Shown: positions 47,691 to 60,142 of the stretch, piece after piece
Numbering within the stretch: the stretch's first letter is position 1
How the letters are laid out: every line of letters starts with the position of its first letter
Source of the DNA: Arenicola marina
Taxonomy: Eukaryota > Annelida > Polychaeta > Arenicolidae
Assembly (NCBI GenBank): GCA_964019135.1
Contig: OZ025252.1
Span: forward strand, 45,792,959-45,856,958
Direction: 5' to 3'
Length of the DNA: 64,000 bases
The notes under the pieces: model-generated
What the model saw: only the letters and a program-made list of their open reading frames with translations
The model's database searches: none
What the model was told of the DNA's origin: nothing
Program-made: the position numbers and the translations under genes

Positions 47691-48935
47691 GCGGCGGTAC
47701 CATCTTAAGGCGTAAGCGGAACGCCCTCTGCCGGGGATTGTGCCATTCGCCAGGGTTCGCTCCGTTCCCCCACTGTCTCATCAGCATTTGACTGTCTGCC
47801 GCTGGCCGCGCAACACAGGCAGTGCGTGGCCCTAGCCCCAGTTTTGTGGCTGTGAGACGGGCAAAAAATCTGAACACAACCAAAAGGTCATAACAACACG
47901 GTCAAATTATTGGCTACAAATGCTTTTAATAATCATTTACAGGGATGCAAAAACAGAATGATGCCGCAAATCACGAAGAACACATTTCTTAATTTATTCC
48001 CAGTTCACTATACGCACCGGGCCAGTCCTGGCTAACAATGGCCTGGAGGTGGCAACACCGGCAAGTGTATGTGAGCCGTCGGGCCAGCGTCGGACCAGTC
48101 ACGTGTCACCAACCGCTCATGCACTGGCCTGATGTCGTGCGAGTGACGGCAAGAGCGTGCACGTGAAGCAGAATATGACAATAACACAAATGTGACGCTG
48201 TAGAAGTTTCCCGGAAAGTTTGACTACTCTCCAAATAGAAAGTGCCTAAAACTGAATGTTTGATATCCTCGAAAGTATCATTAGTTTTAATCGGTCTGTG
48301 GGGTATATCAAAACTTTTTGGCAAACAGATCACCTTTTCCAGTATATCTTTCACCATCGTCTTCCATTCCTCTTCCATTCTGTATTGCGTAAGATATATT
48401 GTGTCTTTCTCTGCCACTGTCTGAAGGTCTTCGTAACATTCAGTAATCTTTCTCTGTTTGTTACGACGAAATATCATATTTCGTCTTATGTCGGAAGGAC
48501 GAATTTTTTTTAACCACTCCGCTGCATTCCGCTGCGTATGTTTGTTTGTTTGCATTTATTTCGTACCCTCTACTGCCCTTACGACAAAAGCTATCGTTCA
48601 CCAATATTTATGGAAATGCGGCATGTCCGAACCTCCACAATTTTCAAGTTACGGAGTTTCCAATGTCAAAGGTCAAAGGTCAAGACCGTCCTATTAAAGG
48701 AAAAACGTAAAAGTGCTAAGGCTTTCTTAATATTTGTCCTAAAGGGATGCGACTAGCGGCAAAATGTTCAACTGATTAGGGGAACAACTTTAATATAGAT
48801 CATTTTTTTGCGCGTAGGAAGAAGTATGGCGAGTCCCCGTTACTTTGACGTGACACGTTGTCTTCGGAACACATTATGGCGAGGCGGATAAGTGTGCGTC
48901 AACCTTATAGCTAAGGTGCTCTTACGAGACCCACC
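47691..48935. other. Intergenic DNA with one unexplained minus-strand frame
   Basis: Holds a 149-codon minus-strand frame at 48,106-48,555 (for example RNAAEWLKKIRPSDIRR, then KTMVKDILEKVICLPKSFD). Its composition looks protein-like, but I do not recognise it and it lacks clear splice boundaries. It may be a degraded exon or transposon fragment. Confidence 0.35.
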
Positions 48936-49202
48936 ATGGCCAGGTTCACGTTCTTCCCGGACCGACAAGATGTCTGGGACAACAAGAGGCAACTGCGCGG
49001 CACGAACATCTTTGTGAACGAAGATCTGCCAAAGACGATGCAGGAAGAGCGACGCCGTCTGCTGAGTGTTATGAAGGCCGCGAGGCACGACGGTGAGCGA
49101 GCCAGTCTGGCCGAAAACAAACTTATCCGCGAAGGAAAAGTATACTACGTGGATAGGGTTTCGACGATTCCAAGCAGCTGGCTACAGGACTTTAGAAAAT
49201 GA
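48936..49202 (+). pseudogene. LINE ORF1-type C-terminal domain remnant
   Basis: An 88-codon frame contains VWDNKRQLRGTNIFVNEDLP and then EERRRLLSVMKAARHDGERA and KVYYVDR. This is the pattern of the C-terminal domain of L1/Tx1-like LINE ORF1 proteins (family knowledge). Nothing of the rest of ORF1 is visible upstream, so this is a fragment. A LINE reverse-transcriptase fragment in the same orientation lies 1.1 kb downstream. Confidence 0.7.
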
Positions 49203-49544
49203 TCTATTACTGATTTTGAGATGGCTCCCTATGCTGCATGTGTATGCTCGTTTTACTCCTGCAAAAACTGCATGAACGATTTGAGCGATTGACGCTGACA
49301 CAGCGAGATTGTATATTTCACCGTGGGTCGAAAACGACACCTTTATGTGCTTTCTCCCGTGTCGCAGTGTTATTGTATTGTACTTGTATGTGGTCCACTA
49401 TGGCAAGCCAAAGTGGAATTTAATAGAGTATTTGCACATAATAATAATAATGTTTATTGTCCGAAGATCAAGGGTATACATCGCAGGTAAACAAACATAT
49501 AGTACATTGACAATAGCAGAAGCCGAAGCTTATATGCCCAAATA

Positions 49545-49830
49545 TTTGCACATGTCCAAATGAATTACACATATGTGTAATTCAATTGCACATATGTCCA
49601 AATGAATAAAACATATCTTCAATTCAATTAAAGATATCTTTTAAGACCCATATTTAGACATATGTGTAATGATTTAGACATATGTCCAAATGAATTGCAC
49701 ATATGTCGAATTCAATTGTACATCTGTCCAATTCATTTGCACATATGTCCAAATGAATTGGACATATGTACAATTCCAAATTAATGTTATCATTAATTCG
49801 AATTAATGATATCATTAATTCAAATGAATC
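49545..49830. repeat. AT-rich repeat of ACATATGT palindromes
   Basis: Multiple copies of ACATATGTCCAAATGAATT and ACATATGTGTAATTCAATT, then AATTAATGTTATCATTAATTC copies. Each carries the self-complementary ACATATGT core. Confidence 0.8.
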
Positions 49831-49837
49831 AATGTTA

Positions 49838-50335
49838 TCATTAGGGGGTGGGGGTGGGGTGGATGTGGAGGTGGAGGTTGGGGTGAGGATAGAAGCGGGT
49901 GGGGGTGGCTGTGAAGGAGGCGGAGGTGGCTTTGCAGGTGGAGGTGGAGGTGGAGACGTAAGTGGCTTTGGAGGTGGAGGTGGAGATGTAGGTGGCTTTG
50001 GAGGTGGAAGTGGAGATGGAGGTGGAGGTGGGGGTAGGGGTGGGGGTGGATGTTGAGGTGGAGGTTGGGGTGGGGATGGAAGCGGGTGGGGGTGGATGTG
50101 AAGGAGGCGGAGGTGCCTTTGCAGGTGGAGGTGGAGGTGGAGATGGAGGTGGAGGTGGAGATGGAGGTAGAGATGGAGGTGGAGGTGGATGTGCAGGTGG
50201 ATGTGGAGGGGAAGGTGGAGGGGGAGGAGGTGGCGGTGGCGGTGGAGGTGGAGGTGAAGGTGGAGGTGGGGGTTGGGGTGGAGGCGGAGACAGAGGCGGA
50301 GGGGAGGGGGAGGTTGGGGGTGGGGTGGAAAATCG
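49838..50335. repeat. G-rich GGTGGA array
   Basis: About 500 bp of GGTGGAGGTGGAGG-type repeats with nearly every third position a purine or T between GG pairs. This yields glycine-rich or VEVEVGVG-type frames. It has high G-quadruplex potential on the plus strand. The frame runs on into the LINE fragment at its right edge, but that is coincidental. Confidence 0.9.
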
Positions 50336-50690
50336 AAGAATTTAATAGAATTTTGAAGTTTTATGGAAAAAGGAATTTGTCTCTGAGGGATAGGGTGACC
50401 GTTGTAAAGTCACTGGCTTTACCAAAGTTGGTACATGTTATGTCAGCGCTTCCCACACCAGGTCAAGCTTATATTGATCAGCTCACTAGAGCCATCCGCA
50501 AGTTTATCTGGAAAAATAAGACACCTAAGGTTTCTATGGGAAGAATGTGCCAAGGGATAGACTCCGGAGGTATGGGCCTCACCCATGTTCCATCGTTTAT
50601 AAAAGCACTGAAAATGACATGGAATAATAGCCTAGTAGACGCTTGTGGTACCTGGCAAGATTTAGAGCTCTCCACCCCCCATTTGCACCC
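50336..50690 (+). pseudogene. LINE reverse transcriptase fragment (L1/Tx1-like ORF2)
   Basis: An open stretch reads LSLRDRVTVVKSLALPKLVH, then AIRKFIWKNKTPKVSMGRMC and GGMGLTHVPSFIKALKMTWN. This matches the region just after the RT palm/thumb of L1-clade ORF2 proteins (GR.TVVK.L.LPKL..., FIW..K.P+, GGL...D...F..ALK.+W). The catalytic RT core and endonuclease are absent. It is abutted on the left by the G-rich array and degrades after about 50,670. Confidence 0.85.
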
Positions 50691-52349
50691 CCCTTTCAAA
50701 TTCCTAGATCCGCCCCGGGGCGGATACATAAAAATGGATCCTGTTCCAACCATATTTTCTCATCGCCATCCCCTGCCATCCTATGCTGCACACCCTCCAC
50801 CCCCTGCTGCGCAGTATGCCCATGGCCCGCCAGTCGACCCGGCTGCTAGCTTCATGTCCCTCTCCTCCACTACCCCTCCCCACCACCCCTATAGACCGCC
50901 ACCCCACCCACCCTAACCCATACGGCTGTTCTGTAGTACGGCCGTCCTGTCCATACACCCTTCAGTGACAGTGAGTTTCTAAGACTGCAGCTGTATCAAG
51001 TTACACCATCGACTGCCGCTTCCCGAACCATAGCCCGCATCTCTACGAGTCAAGTCAAAGTTGGGCACCCTGCCAACAATGACGATGGTCCCCTGACTCC
51101 ACTCCCACCCCACCCTCCCCTCCGTTCTAATGCAATACGGCTACACTGACTACGCGATGCGTCAACGACCTCTATAAACAATGCCTAACCGACCGTCGTC
51201 ATCCCTTATAGGTTCAAACTAGTACCCGATTAAATCATCAGTTGGTGTAAACTCGGTGCTTACTTCAACTTCTTCGTCCGACTCGCAGGAAGTTTGTTCT
51301 TGCTCCGCCATACTGTAAACATTTGGAAGTACCATCCGCGTAAAAACTCTAACGCGATGTAATTAGGTAATTAAACCTCTTCGATATTATAGGTTCCGAT
51401 GGTAGTAGTCGTCTAAACCTACTGGTCGCTTCATCGCCGGTGACGTCATAATCAGTGCACTGAGGCGGGTGCCCACGGCAAGTTGGGTAGTCGTGCAAAA
51501 GTGCTTGGAACTAAGATTAAAATAAATAGATTTTGTGTAATGTTTGGGTTATTCCTTGTAATGATATGTAAATGATATGGGACCATTTCCCTTTAAATGT
51601 GACATCGCGAGTTAACATTGAAGTGTTAAAGTTACTCATTACAGCTATATTTTCCATGAGAAACTTTGAATTTGAATGGTGATGATGTATTAAAGTTCTT
51701 ATTGTATTATTAAGGACACACTTATTGTACGTAAAAAATAAAAGGTAATGTTGTAAGCGTGGTGGGGGTGTGCTGTGCATGCCATACATGGAATATGGAG
51801 AGTGAGAAAATTGCTTGGCGAATGGCATCCAAATTAGACACTGATAGCTATACAACGTAGGGGAAGAAAGAGGCCAGCCGATCGAAATCTCCGGGCACGG
51901 GAATATATGCGAGGGAAATATATGGATCATTCGCTTTCCTCGAAAACATTGAGAGAAACTAGTCTTTTGCTCTGAGAAAAGAGAAAAGGGGCAAAAAGGG
52001 CTCATTTGGGCGGAAGATAATGTGCATATCTAACCGGCTATTAGTGCCCCCCCCCCACCGGGAGGTGCATCTCGTATGGGAAAGTGAGGGTTTCTTCACT
52101 GTCATAAAAATAATCTTTTTATCTATGATAACACAAGTTTTTGAGTACACATTCGCACAGTCAGCTAATGCGTAACATACACGTCACCCCTACGTCACAG
52201 ATTGTCAGGATACCAGTGTGCGCAGAGATTCTAGACTCGTTCTGAACACGTGATTCGTTTTTTTTGTTCCCAAAATGAGTAAACCGGAAGTCTAGGCGAA
52301 CGAGACTTTATAGCCCTATACACGTGAATAGACCACGTGACCCTATTAT
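50691..52349. other. Intergenic DNA, nothing recognised
   Basis: C-rich to about 51,120, then unique. No exon, RNA gene or element supported. Confidence 0.45.
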
Positions 52350-52500
52350 GGGTTGGCGGAACCACTTGCCATGCACATAGGTGAAATACATCACCATGTA
52401 CATTGGCGGAACATATCGCCCTGTATGAAGCCGGAACACATCGCCACGTACGCAGGCGGCACACATCGGCATGTACGTATGCCAAATACATTATCCAAAT
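52350..52500. repeat. Tandem repeat, about 25-bp unit
   Basis: About six copies of a unit like CGGAACACATCGCC plus RTGTACGTAGG, moderately diverged. Confidence 0.75.
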
Positions 52501-53561
52501 ACATATTGACTGGTCACCTTATAATTGGTAAAAGTGGATAGACTGACAATACTTGGTAAATTTCGCCCGTTTAAGTAAAAGCGAAATTAAAAATGGATTA
52601 AGACCACTCAGAATTAATGTGTTGGCCTAAAATTGACATACCATTTTCAGTCAGCTTGAGTTACCACGTACTAAAATTTCAATTCCGCCATGCTCACAAT
52701 ATATCAATAACATTCATAAGTTTCATATTTAAATACCTTGGTACATATATCATTGGGATTTATTCCAAATCGCAATCCCTCAGTTGATTAATCAAAAAGA
52801 TTGGCGAAAAAATATATTAAAATGGACAAATTTCAAGATTTATACTTGGTCTGGAGATTCAATAATATTGATTCAAACTTCGTATGGTCGCTTTCATGCG
52901 AGCCACTGGAATTCTCATTTGTAATGTAGCTTTCTATTTAATTGAAAGCTGGCGGTATCGAAAGTATTATACATTTGCAAATGAGGTTCAGAAAAACGAG
53001 GAGCAGTGGTCATCCATTTCCATAAATATTCAGTTATCTGTTAATCAAATAATTCTACGTCAGTTTATTACGAAAGTGCATAAATAGAAGAAGAGTTGTA
53101 TGGTACAAATCATACTATACTTATCAATTCAATAATTCCTGAATTGCGTACCGATAAACCGAAATTCAAGTAAAACGTATTATAAGGGAGGCGGTGGGGA
53201 GGAGGGGGTAAACTCGTCAGCATCTGTTGTCCGAATGACCGACTGGGTAGAACTTCTTGCCACCAGCCACCAGCCGGTCTCTCATTGGTTGACTTTAATA
53301 AACAGCGGGTTGCTAGAAGCGTCAACGTGGAAGAGTCCATTCTTGTTTCTGTACCGGAAAGGGGGTTTTGTTACCCTACGGGCTAAATAACATCTCGCGA
53401 ATACATAAAATTAATTCTGAATTTCAGAATTGTTTTATAATGACATGAATACAGTAAGTATATACATGTATTGCTTTTGGGGTATTGGCAGCCAAATGCG
53501 CTCCGACGGCAAGGACCTGGAAGTTCCGAATCAAGGGGGTGCCCCTGGGGTTATAGGCCTG
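52501..53561. other. Intergenic DNA, nothing recognised
   Basis: No supported feature. Confidence 0.45.
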
Positions 53562-53668
53562 GCGCTGGCCAGTGACCAGGGATCCGACCAATCCTAGCGC
53601 TGGCCAGTGACCGGAGATCCGACCAATCGGAACGCTGGCCAGTGACCGGGGATCCGACCAATGAGAGC
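53562..53668. repeat. Tandem repeat, 35-bp unit, three copies
   Basis: Three near-identical copies built on CGCTGGCCAGTGACCRG and GATCCGACCAAT. Confidence 0.88.
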
Positions 53669-54670
53669 GCCGAATTCCGAAGGCTTGTAGCCGAAGAGGG
53701 AGGTGGCGAGAGGGAGAGAGGTGACTGGGGCCTAATGACCTAGAATTACTAATAGTAATTCTGGACAACTACATTTACCACTTTGTCAACTCAGCTGGTG
53801 GTGACAGGGTGTTGTCGTCATTTTCATTCTGTCCGTAGAGTTTCCTTTTCTTGTACCGGCTAATTCCCAAAGCAAGAATGGACGTCACTGCCTGGTTCCC
53901 ACCGAACTTCATCATTAAATCGATCTAAGCACAGTAATTTTAAAGCAAAAAGGCTACGAATTACGGTGAGTACGATTGATTCAAACAGTCAATCAGTCAC
54001 CACATTGAAGACGCACCATAACATGGTTACTTTATTTTGTATGTTCTCATCATTGTACATTAAAGAGAAATTGTTATCGAAGAAAGCGGCTAAAGGTATT
54101 TTTGTCTTATTTCTGAAGTAATATGAAAGTACGTTTTATATACACGATATCAACATGAGTTGGAACAATGAGAGAAAGAGGACCGCCAGTCCCGGAGGGA
54201 TAACTAGATACAACCATTTGCAAGGAGCCCAAAAATCTTACCGACCCAAGTACCAAGAACTGTGTAAAATTAAGGGTCATCAACGTACCAGTTGCGAAAG
54301 ATTTTGGCAAAATCTACCATAACGAAAATCCTTAGGATCGGCTCTCCAACTTGAAAATTGATCGGACCCTTCGGCGTACCAACCCCCCCCCCCCACCCTA
54401 AAGTATACCTATGCAGGTACCAGAAGTTTATAACTTAGGACCCATTGGCGTACCAAAAATGCACGAAAAAGACACCTATTCCAGCAGTACGTCCCCAGCA
54501 GTCAATTACCTTGTGATACACCCCCGAGCCGCCAGTACAGAAATAATTGTAAGCAATATATTTTACGAATGCAATAATATGATGACCCCATATATCTGAA
54601 AATGACATTCCATCCGGTAGAAAATTGGGTAGTGGACGAGAATGCTGGCACCTGTTGCTCGATGACAGCA
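53669..54670. other. 3' flank of the channel gene
   Basis: Presumed 3' UTR and downstream DNA of the minus-strand channel gene. No other feature supported. Confidence 0.4.
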
Positions 54671-57600
54671 TCAGACGGGACACCCTTTCTCTCGGCTCTG
54701 CATTGTAATACGTGTCGCGTCCTGCGGCGGTGGTCGCGTGCGACTAGCGTCTCTCCGGCGTTTCATTATCTTGTAAATCAGCCAATCGAGGACTTCGACG
54801 ACGCTGAGTGCACTTGCACCCAGAAACAGACCCATATATCCACCGAGGTCGCCTGCAGAAAACGCGATGAAGGAGCATGTCAATTGACAGTTTCTTCGCT
54901 GTTTCAAAAAAAGTTAGGGTAATTCTCGTCGTGTTATCTTGATCTTGATTATCCGTTTGCTTTATGGTTGTTTTAGCGTTACTTTATTGTCGGGTTAAAA
55001 CATGTTAAGTAGGGTCACAACCAATAGGCTTTTATGAAATATGGGTAACATGGGTAACTGATCGAACTATTTACCTCCAAAGTCGGGCAGATCGTATGCA
55101 ACCGTCTGCGTGATTTTCTCCTCTTGCAGCTGGGAGAAGTAGACATCTAATCTCAAAATATTCCGCCTGGAATGAAATCACAGATTAAGTTCTGCTCACA
55201 ACGTTCCTTCATACCTTTACAGGCCCCTTTACAGGGCCACGTTGTCGTCATTCATGAATTTTACATTTTCCGTCTGTTCCTTGCTGATGCGTTATTGTCT
55301 TTTGGTATCTGACCGATCTGTGCGTAAATACTTTAAAGCAGCCTACTTACATGCGCCATCTTAGATGTTTTACATTTTAGTATCAAGGCTATAATATCTC
55401 AAAATTATGATGCATATATGTTTTATATCTCGTTGAGTCTCTAAAACAACAATTTCAACGTAAAACTCCGCGGACTAGTTTATCGCGCGCGGACGTCCTA
55501 GCGAGCCGCGGTCGACATCACACAGAATACCGAACAGCGAACAGGCGCGCAGGGATGTAAAGCAGGCCACCAACTTCTGCTCCGGTGAACAAATTTGCTT
55601 TTCTCTGGATAGCCCACAGGCTTTCAGGATTTAAATTCAAGACAAAATATACTTGTTTGACACGGAGAAGAGATATAATATAATATGAAGATTACAGAAT
55701 ATATTTGCTTTAATTTTACTGGGCGTTGATATTTAGAAGTTATTCGTGATGGCTCTATTCTAGCCAATCATATATTTCCACATTGGAAAACCAACGTAGA
55801 CACGGCATGAAGAGTTATTTGTGGGCGTGTGACATATCCACTTAACACGCTCCAACCCTCCAATGGGAGAGCAATTTCTACCTTCTTCCTGTCGGGGCCC
55901 TTTGTATTATTTTATGAGTTACCACAAAAGACATAACTAATATGCCACTCTCACCGTAAATTTGTGTATAATTTGTACTATGAATGCACAGTTTTCGTAG
56001 TTGAGATGAAAACAAAGAGTGTCAAGCGAAGATGAATGAAATAGATAATATCGTCTTCTGCTATGCTGATAATAAACAGATCTCGCATTTACCTGACAAA
56101 CTCGACGTCGATTTGTGCGGCATCGTGAAAACGACGAAGATTTCCCTGTAAGTCTTCGAAGCTGTCTTCTAGCTGCAGTCTTTGCTTTAGAAGGAAAGAC
56201 TGAAAAGCGTCCATCTCTAGCGAGAGGCCTCTGAAGAAGTCTTCAAGTATGTTCTGCAAGGTAAATAGAATGTCTCACAGGGCGATTCCCCCTAAACAAC
56301 ACCATGAGCCCCCTCCCCGCCCCCCTCCTCGAGCAACGCCTCTGAATTCTGCATGAATTCTGCATAGACAACAACAACAAGATTTCGCTAACTAGCCTCC
56401 AAGGCGGCCCTCGACAAGTGAAAGCAAATGCATGCCTTCACAAACATTAAGGCCTTAAACACAGTCACGTAAATATGTAAGGATGCATGAAGGATATTGA
56501 CCTTACCTGGATGCGTTCCTGTCCGTTTGTTTTGAGAAATGACGCCACGTTGGGTATTGTGACGTCACCGTAGTAAGTGTTCTGCCTGGGAATGACGCGC
56601 TCAGCACTGTCGAGGTTAGCGACAGGCTCTCGCCAGAGGTACAATGCCTTGGCTCTATCAGTAAAGATGCCACGTGCCTCCGGTTGGCTGAAGTACTCTC
56701 CTAGTTCTATGACGTCATGGAGCCCTGTCATATACGCCGTCAACAGAGTATCCTTGAGTTCATCAAACTTACTGAGCCTCGGCGCCACATATGACCGCTC
56801 CAAGTGGCCCTCAATGTCTCGAAAGAGGCTCCAGAAGGTCTGATTCACTCGCTCACTCAGGGTTAACTCCATTTCCAGCTTCGTCATTTCTAACGAGGAG
56901 TATTTACGGTAAACGTCTTTGATTTCGCGTCGTAACATTTTTATTTCATTCAGTGGTTTATCGATATACCGGCCTGTCAGTTTCTTGAAATGGATGTCAC
57001 CCTTGATGTTGTTTCTGTTAGTTTCAACCGTCTGGAGAAATGTACTGTAGGAAGACAAGCACTTAATTAAGCTTTCTATGTTGTCTTGATATTGCAAAAT
57101 GAATTCATTTGTGTACATTAAATTACTCATATAGCTGGATGACACGTTGTCAATATTTATGTTGGAAGTGGCGTTATGCAGCTCGAAAGCCGTTATCAAG
57201 TGTTCTCCCATTGCCGGATCCGATGTTGTTCCCTCCACTACTTCATCGCTTGCGTTTGCTAATCTTTCATTCTCAGTGTTCTTTTGATCCAAAAAAGTCC
57301 TTAAAAGGCCTGTCACGTTCGAGCGAATAAAGTCTACAATGCTATCGTCATACTCTTGCCACCATGCACGCGAGCACGCTTCTCGTGGCCCTTTGCCGTG
57401 GACAAGAGTCGCCGGCAACTCTACGGCCGCCATCGCGTGTTCACACACATGGGATGCATCGATGAAGCCTGATGTCAAAAACACAATATGTAAAAGTTCT
57501 GTAGAATTTCCTACCGCAGCTTCTAAGTCCGTCAAGCCGATGTCGACTTGACGTAATGTCTCCAGCGCGTCGTTCGCGTCGCCATACAGCAAGACAATCT

Positions 57601-60109
57601 TGAGGGTGCGGAGCTTCACTTGTGACACGATGTCAATAACATCTCGAAGAATGGTCACCAGCGTCTCGCGATCCAGCGCAAGGTTAGTTTTGTAGGCTTG
57701 CTGGTAGACATCAATGTCAGCGTACAAAGAAGCCATATCTTGCTCCACTCTAGATAACAATACGGCCACAGCGCTGTCGATTCTCTTGAAGAGCGACGTC
57801 TTTTTGGAGGAGACGGTGAACGTCAGCAACTTGTCGATATCCTTCAACGAGTCCTCCACGGCAATGATCTGGTTGAGAACATCCGGTAGATATCTTCCGG
57901 TGACCCGCTGTTTCACCTCCTGCGCCTCTTGATAGCGCCCCTTAAGTGTCTCCAGGTTCGCTCCCTCGAAGTAGCTGACCACCGCTTCGGACAGCGGGGT
58001 AGTGGACAGGTCATGTCGGTACACAGTCGTGCTACAGGCGCCGACACACCTTTCTCTGTCCTCCCTTGGTAGCTTAGTTCCTGGAGCAGCGGCTTCTGGG
58101 GCGATCGCTTCATCTGATTAAGAGACGCAGCATACTTTCAACGTTAAAACCATATTCTCCCGCTCTCCAGCACGATCGGATGTAAGGAGACTCCAGCGTT
58201 TGCTAATTGTACTCTCCCTAAATTGAAGAGGCTACTTTGGATGAGTTACATTTTAAATGAGTGTATTCTCTTTTCTTGCAATGTGGGCACTCTTCAAAGC
58301 AGTACAGTATGGGTGGCACACAGAAGACTTTTTTTTCTTTGACAAAAATATACATTTTGTTTCCTCGCCTCCCGAAGGGGTTCACCTCAAAAAATTCACA
58401 TTGGAATCCTGATATTACCTTGTATTACGCATGACAAATATGACTTCATGTCACATTCTGGTTCGTCCCCTGAAACGAAATTAGTTAAAAGTGAACCGTA
58501 GCCATGAATACTATTCGAACCCATTTGAAGCGATAAGCCGGACGAGAGCGGTAAGGAAATGTCACCGCAATGTGGCGCCATCCCCGATGCGACGACCACC
58601 TGGGCCCCAAAGCCCATGCCTTTTCTTTAAAAACATGTTTATTTTACTAGGTTTTGGAAAGACATATATGCCACGAGTTGCCATTCAAACTTTTGGAGTA
58701 GGTCATGGCAAGCCATCTGGGTTATAATTTAGAAAAAAACTCCTAGTTCGTTAAATAATTTTCTCTCTATTTTATTTTCGTACCGGCATTTTTTAATTTT
58801 TTTTACTATATTTTGCACGGTTGCGTTTGGTGAGAGAAGAGCAGATCATATACCCGACCATTCATGTGAATGTCTTCACAGTGACACCGCCGTTCCAGAG
58901 CTTCAATCTCACGTTGTCTGATACAACGAGAGTACGTGTAACTCTCGTTGCGGAAATGCGAGAGGTCTTTGGTTCCACATGTGCCGTAAGGTGGAGAAAG
59001 AAAGTTCATCTGTTCAAAGCATAAAGACATAATTGGGACCCCTCATCATTATAGCAAGCATGTCATAGTTCTCACATAGGAATTGTCACACGATAAAATG
59101 GGCAAGTGAATAAAAAACTTAGTTTTGACGAAGACGGTAGGTGGTCGCATAACACAGGTCATCGCGGAATACAGGTGGTTGCGGAATACAAGTAGCCATT
59201 GAATCGCGGTTATAAAATAATAATAATATTTGATAAAAAAAGATACATGTTTGGATTATTCTATAATTCTGTAAAACATGACCCGGTTGATGCGGTTTGA
59301 CTGGTGGATCGGAGTGACATTGTGGGTACGTACGTTACTGAGTGCCAGACTGGCGAGCATATGTCGTCCCGGGCCTAGATTAAAGCCGAGGTTCTTCATC
59401 AAGGGAACGTCATCTTGTTCGTGAAATAACACCTAAATGACAGAAAAAACATTTCGACTCAAAGTGACCAGCAAAAAAGTGGCGCCCAAATGAGCTTGTT
59501 AATTACGAGTTAATCTATGATCACATTCACCGGCGTCAGACCTTGGTTGTAAAATACCATGCTCATGACAATTGGGCCATTTAGCGTAAAATTATCGTAA
59601 TAATCCATTACGCTGTTGCCTACTATAAATTACGATTTCCCTTTAGATATGCGTAAATGGTTCATATAATATTAGCTAGATTAGCTTGATTAGCTAAAGG
59701 TTTTATTGCTTTTCATGCACAGGAAGTCTCGAACGAGCACGAAATGTACTAAAACCATAAAGCATGATTCTGGATGTAACATGGATACTGATACTGATAA
59801 ATGTATATATATATATAATATTCTATCACGAGAAACAAGATGCAGCCATGCCTAGCGCAAAAGAACGGTATAATTGTGCCAATACCTTGACTCCGGATAC
59901 GGGAGCCATACCAGGGATGTACTCGTAGTCCTCGATGTCCATCCATAACTGAAGTCCAGAATAAGCTCCTTTAAACCAAGGAGACGGTACATATATAAAC
60001 AACGGTTAGAAACGTGGGAAGGAGAGGGAAATTATCAACGCACCGGTGGGAAATGGGGCAGGGAGACGGGAAATACATAAACACCAGCGGGAAACTTTGC
60101 AGGGAGACG

Positions 60110-60142
<33 letters not shown>

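Noticed and set aside
49766..50345. Glycine-rich protein frames
   Set aside because: They are generated by the GGTGGA array, with Gly-rich and Val/Glu-rich readings in alternate frames.
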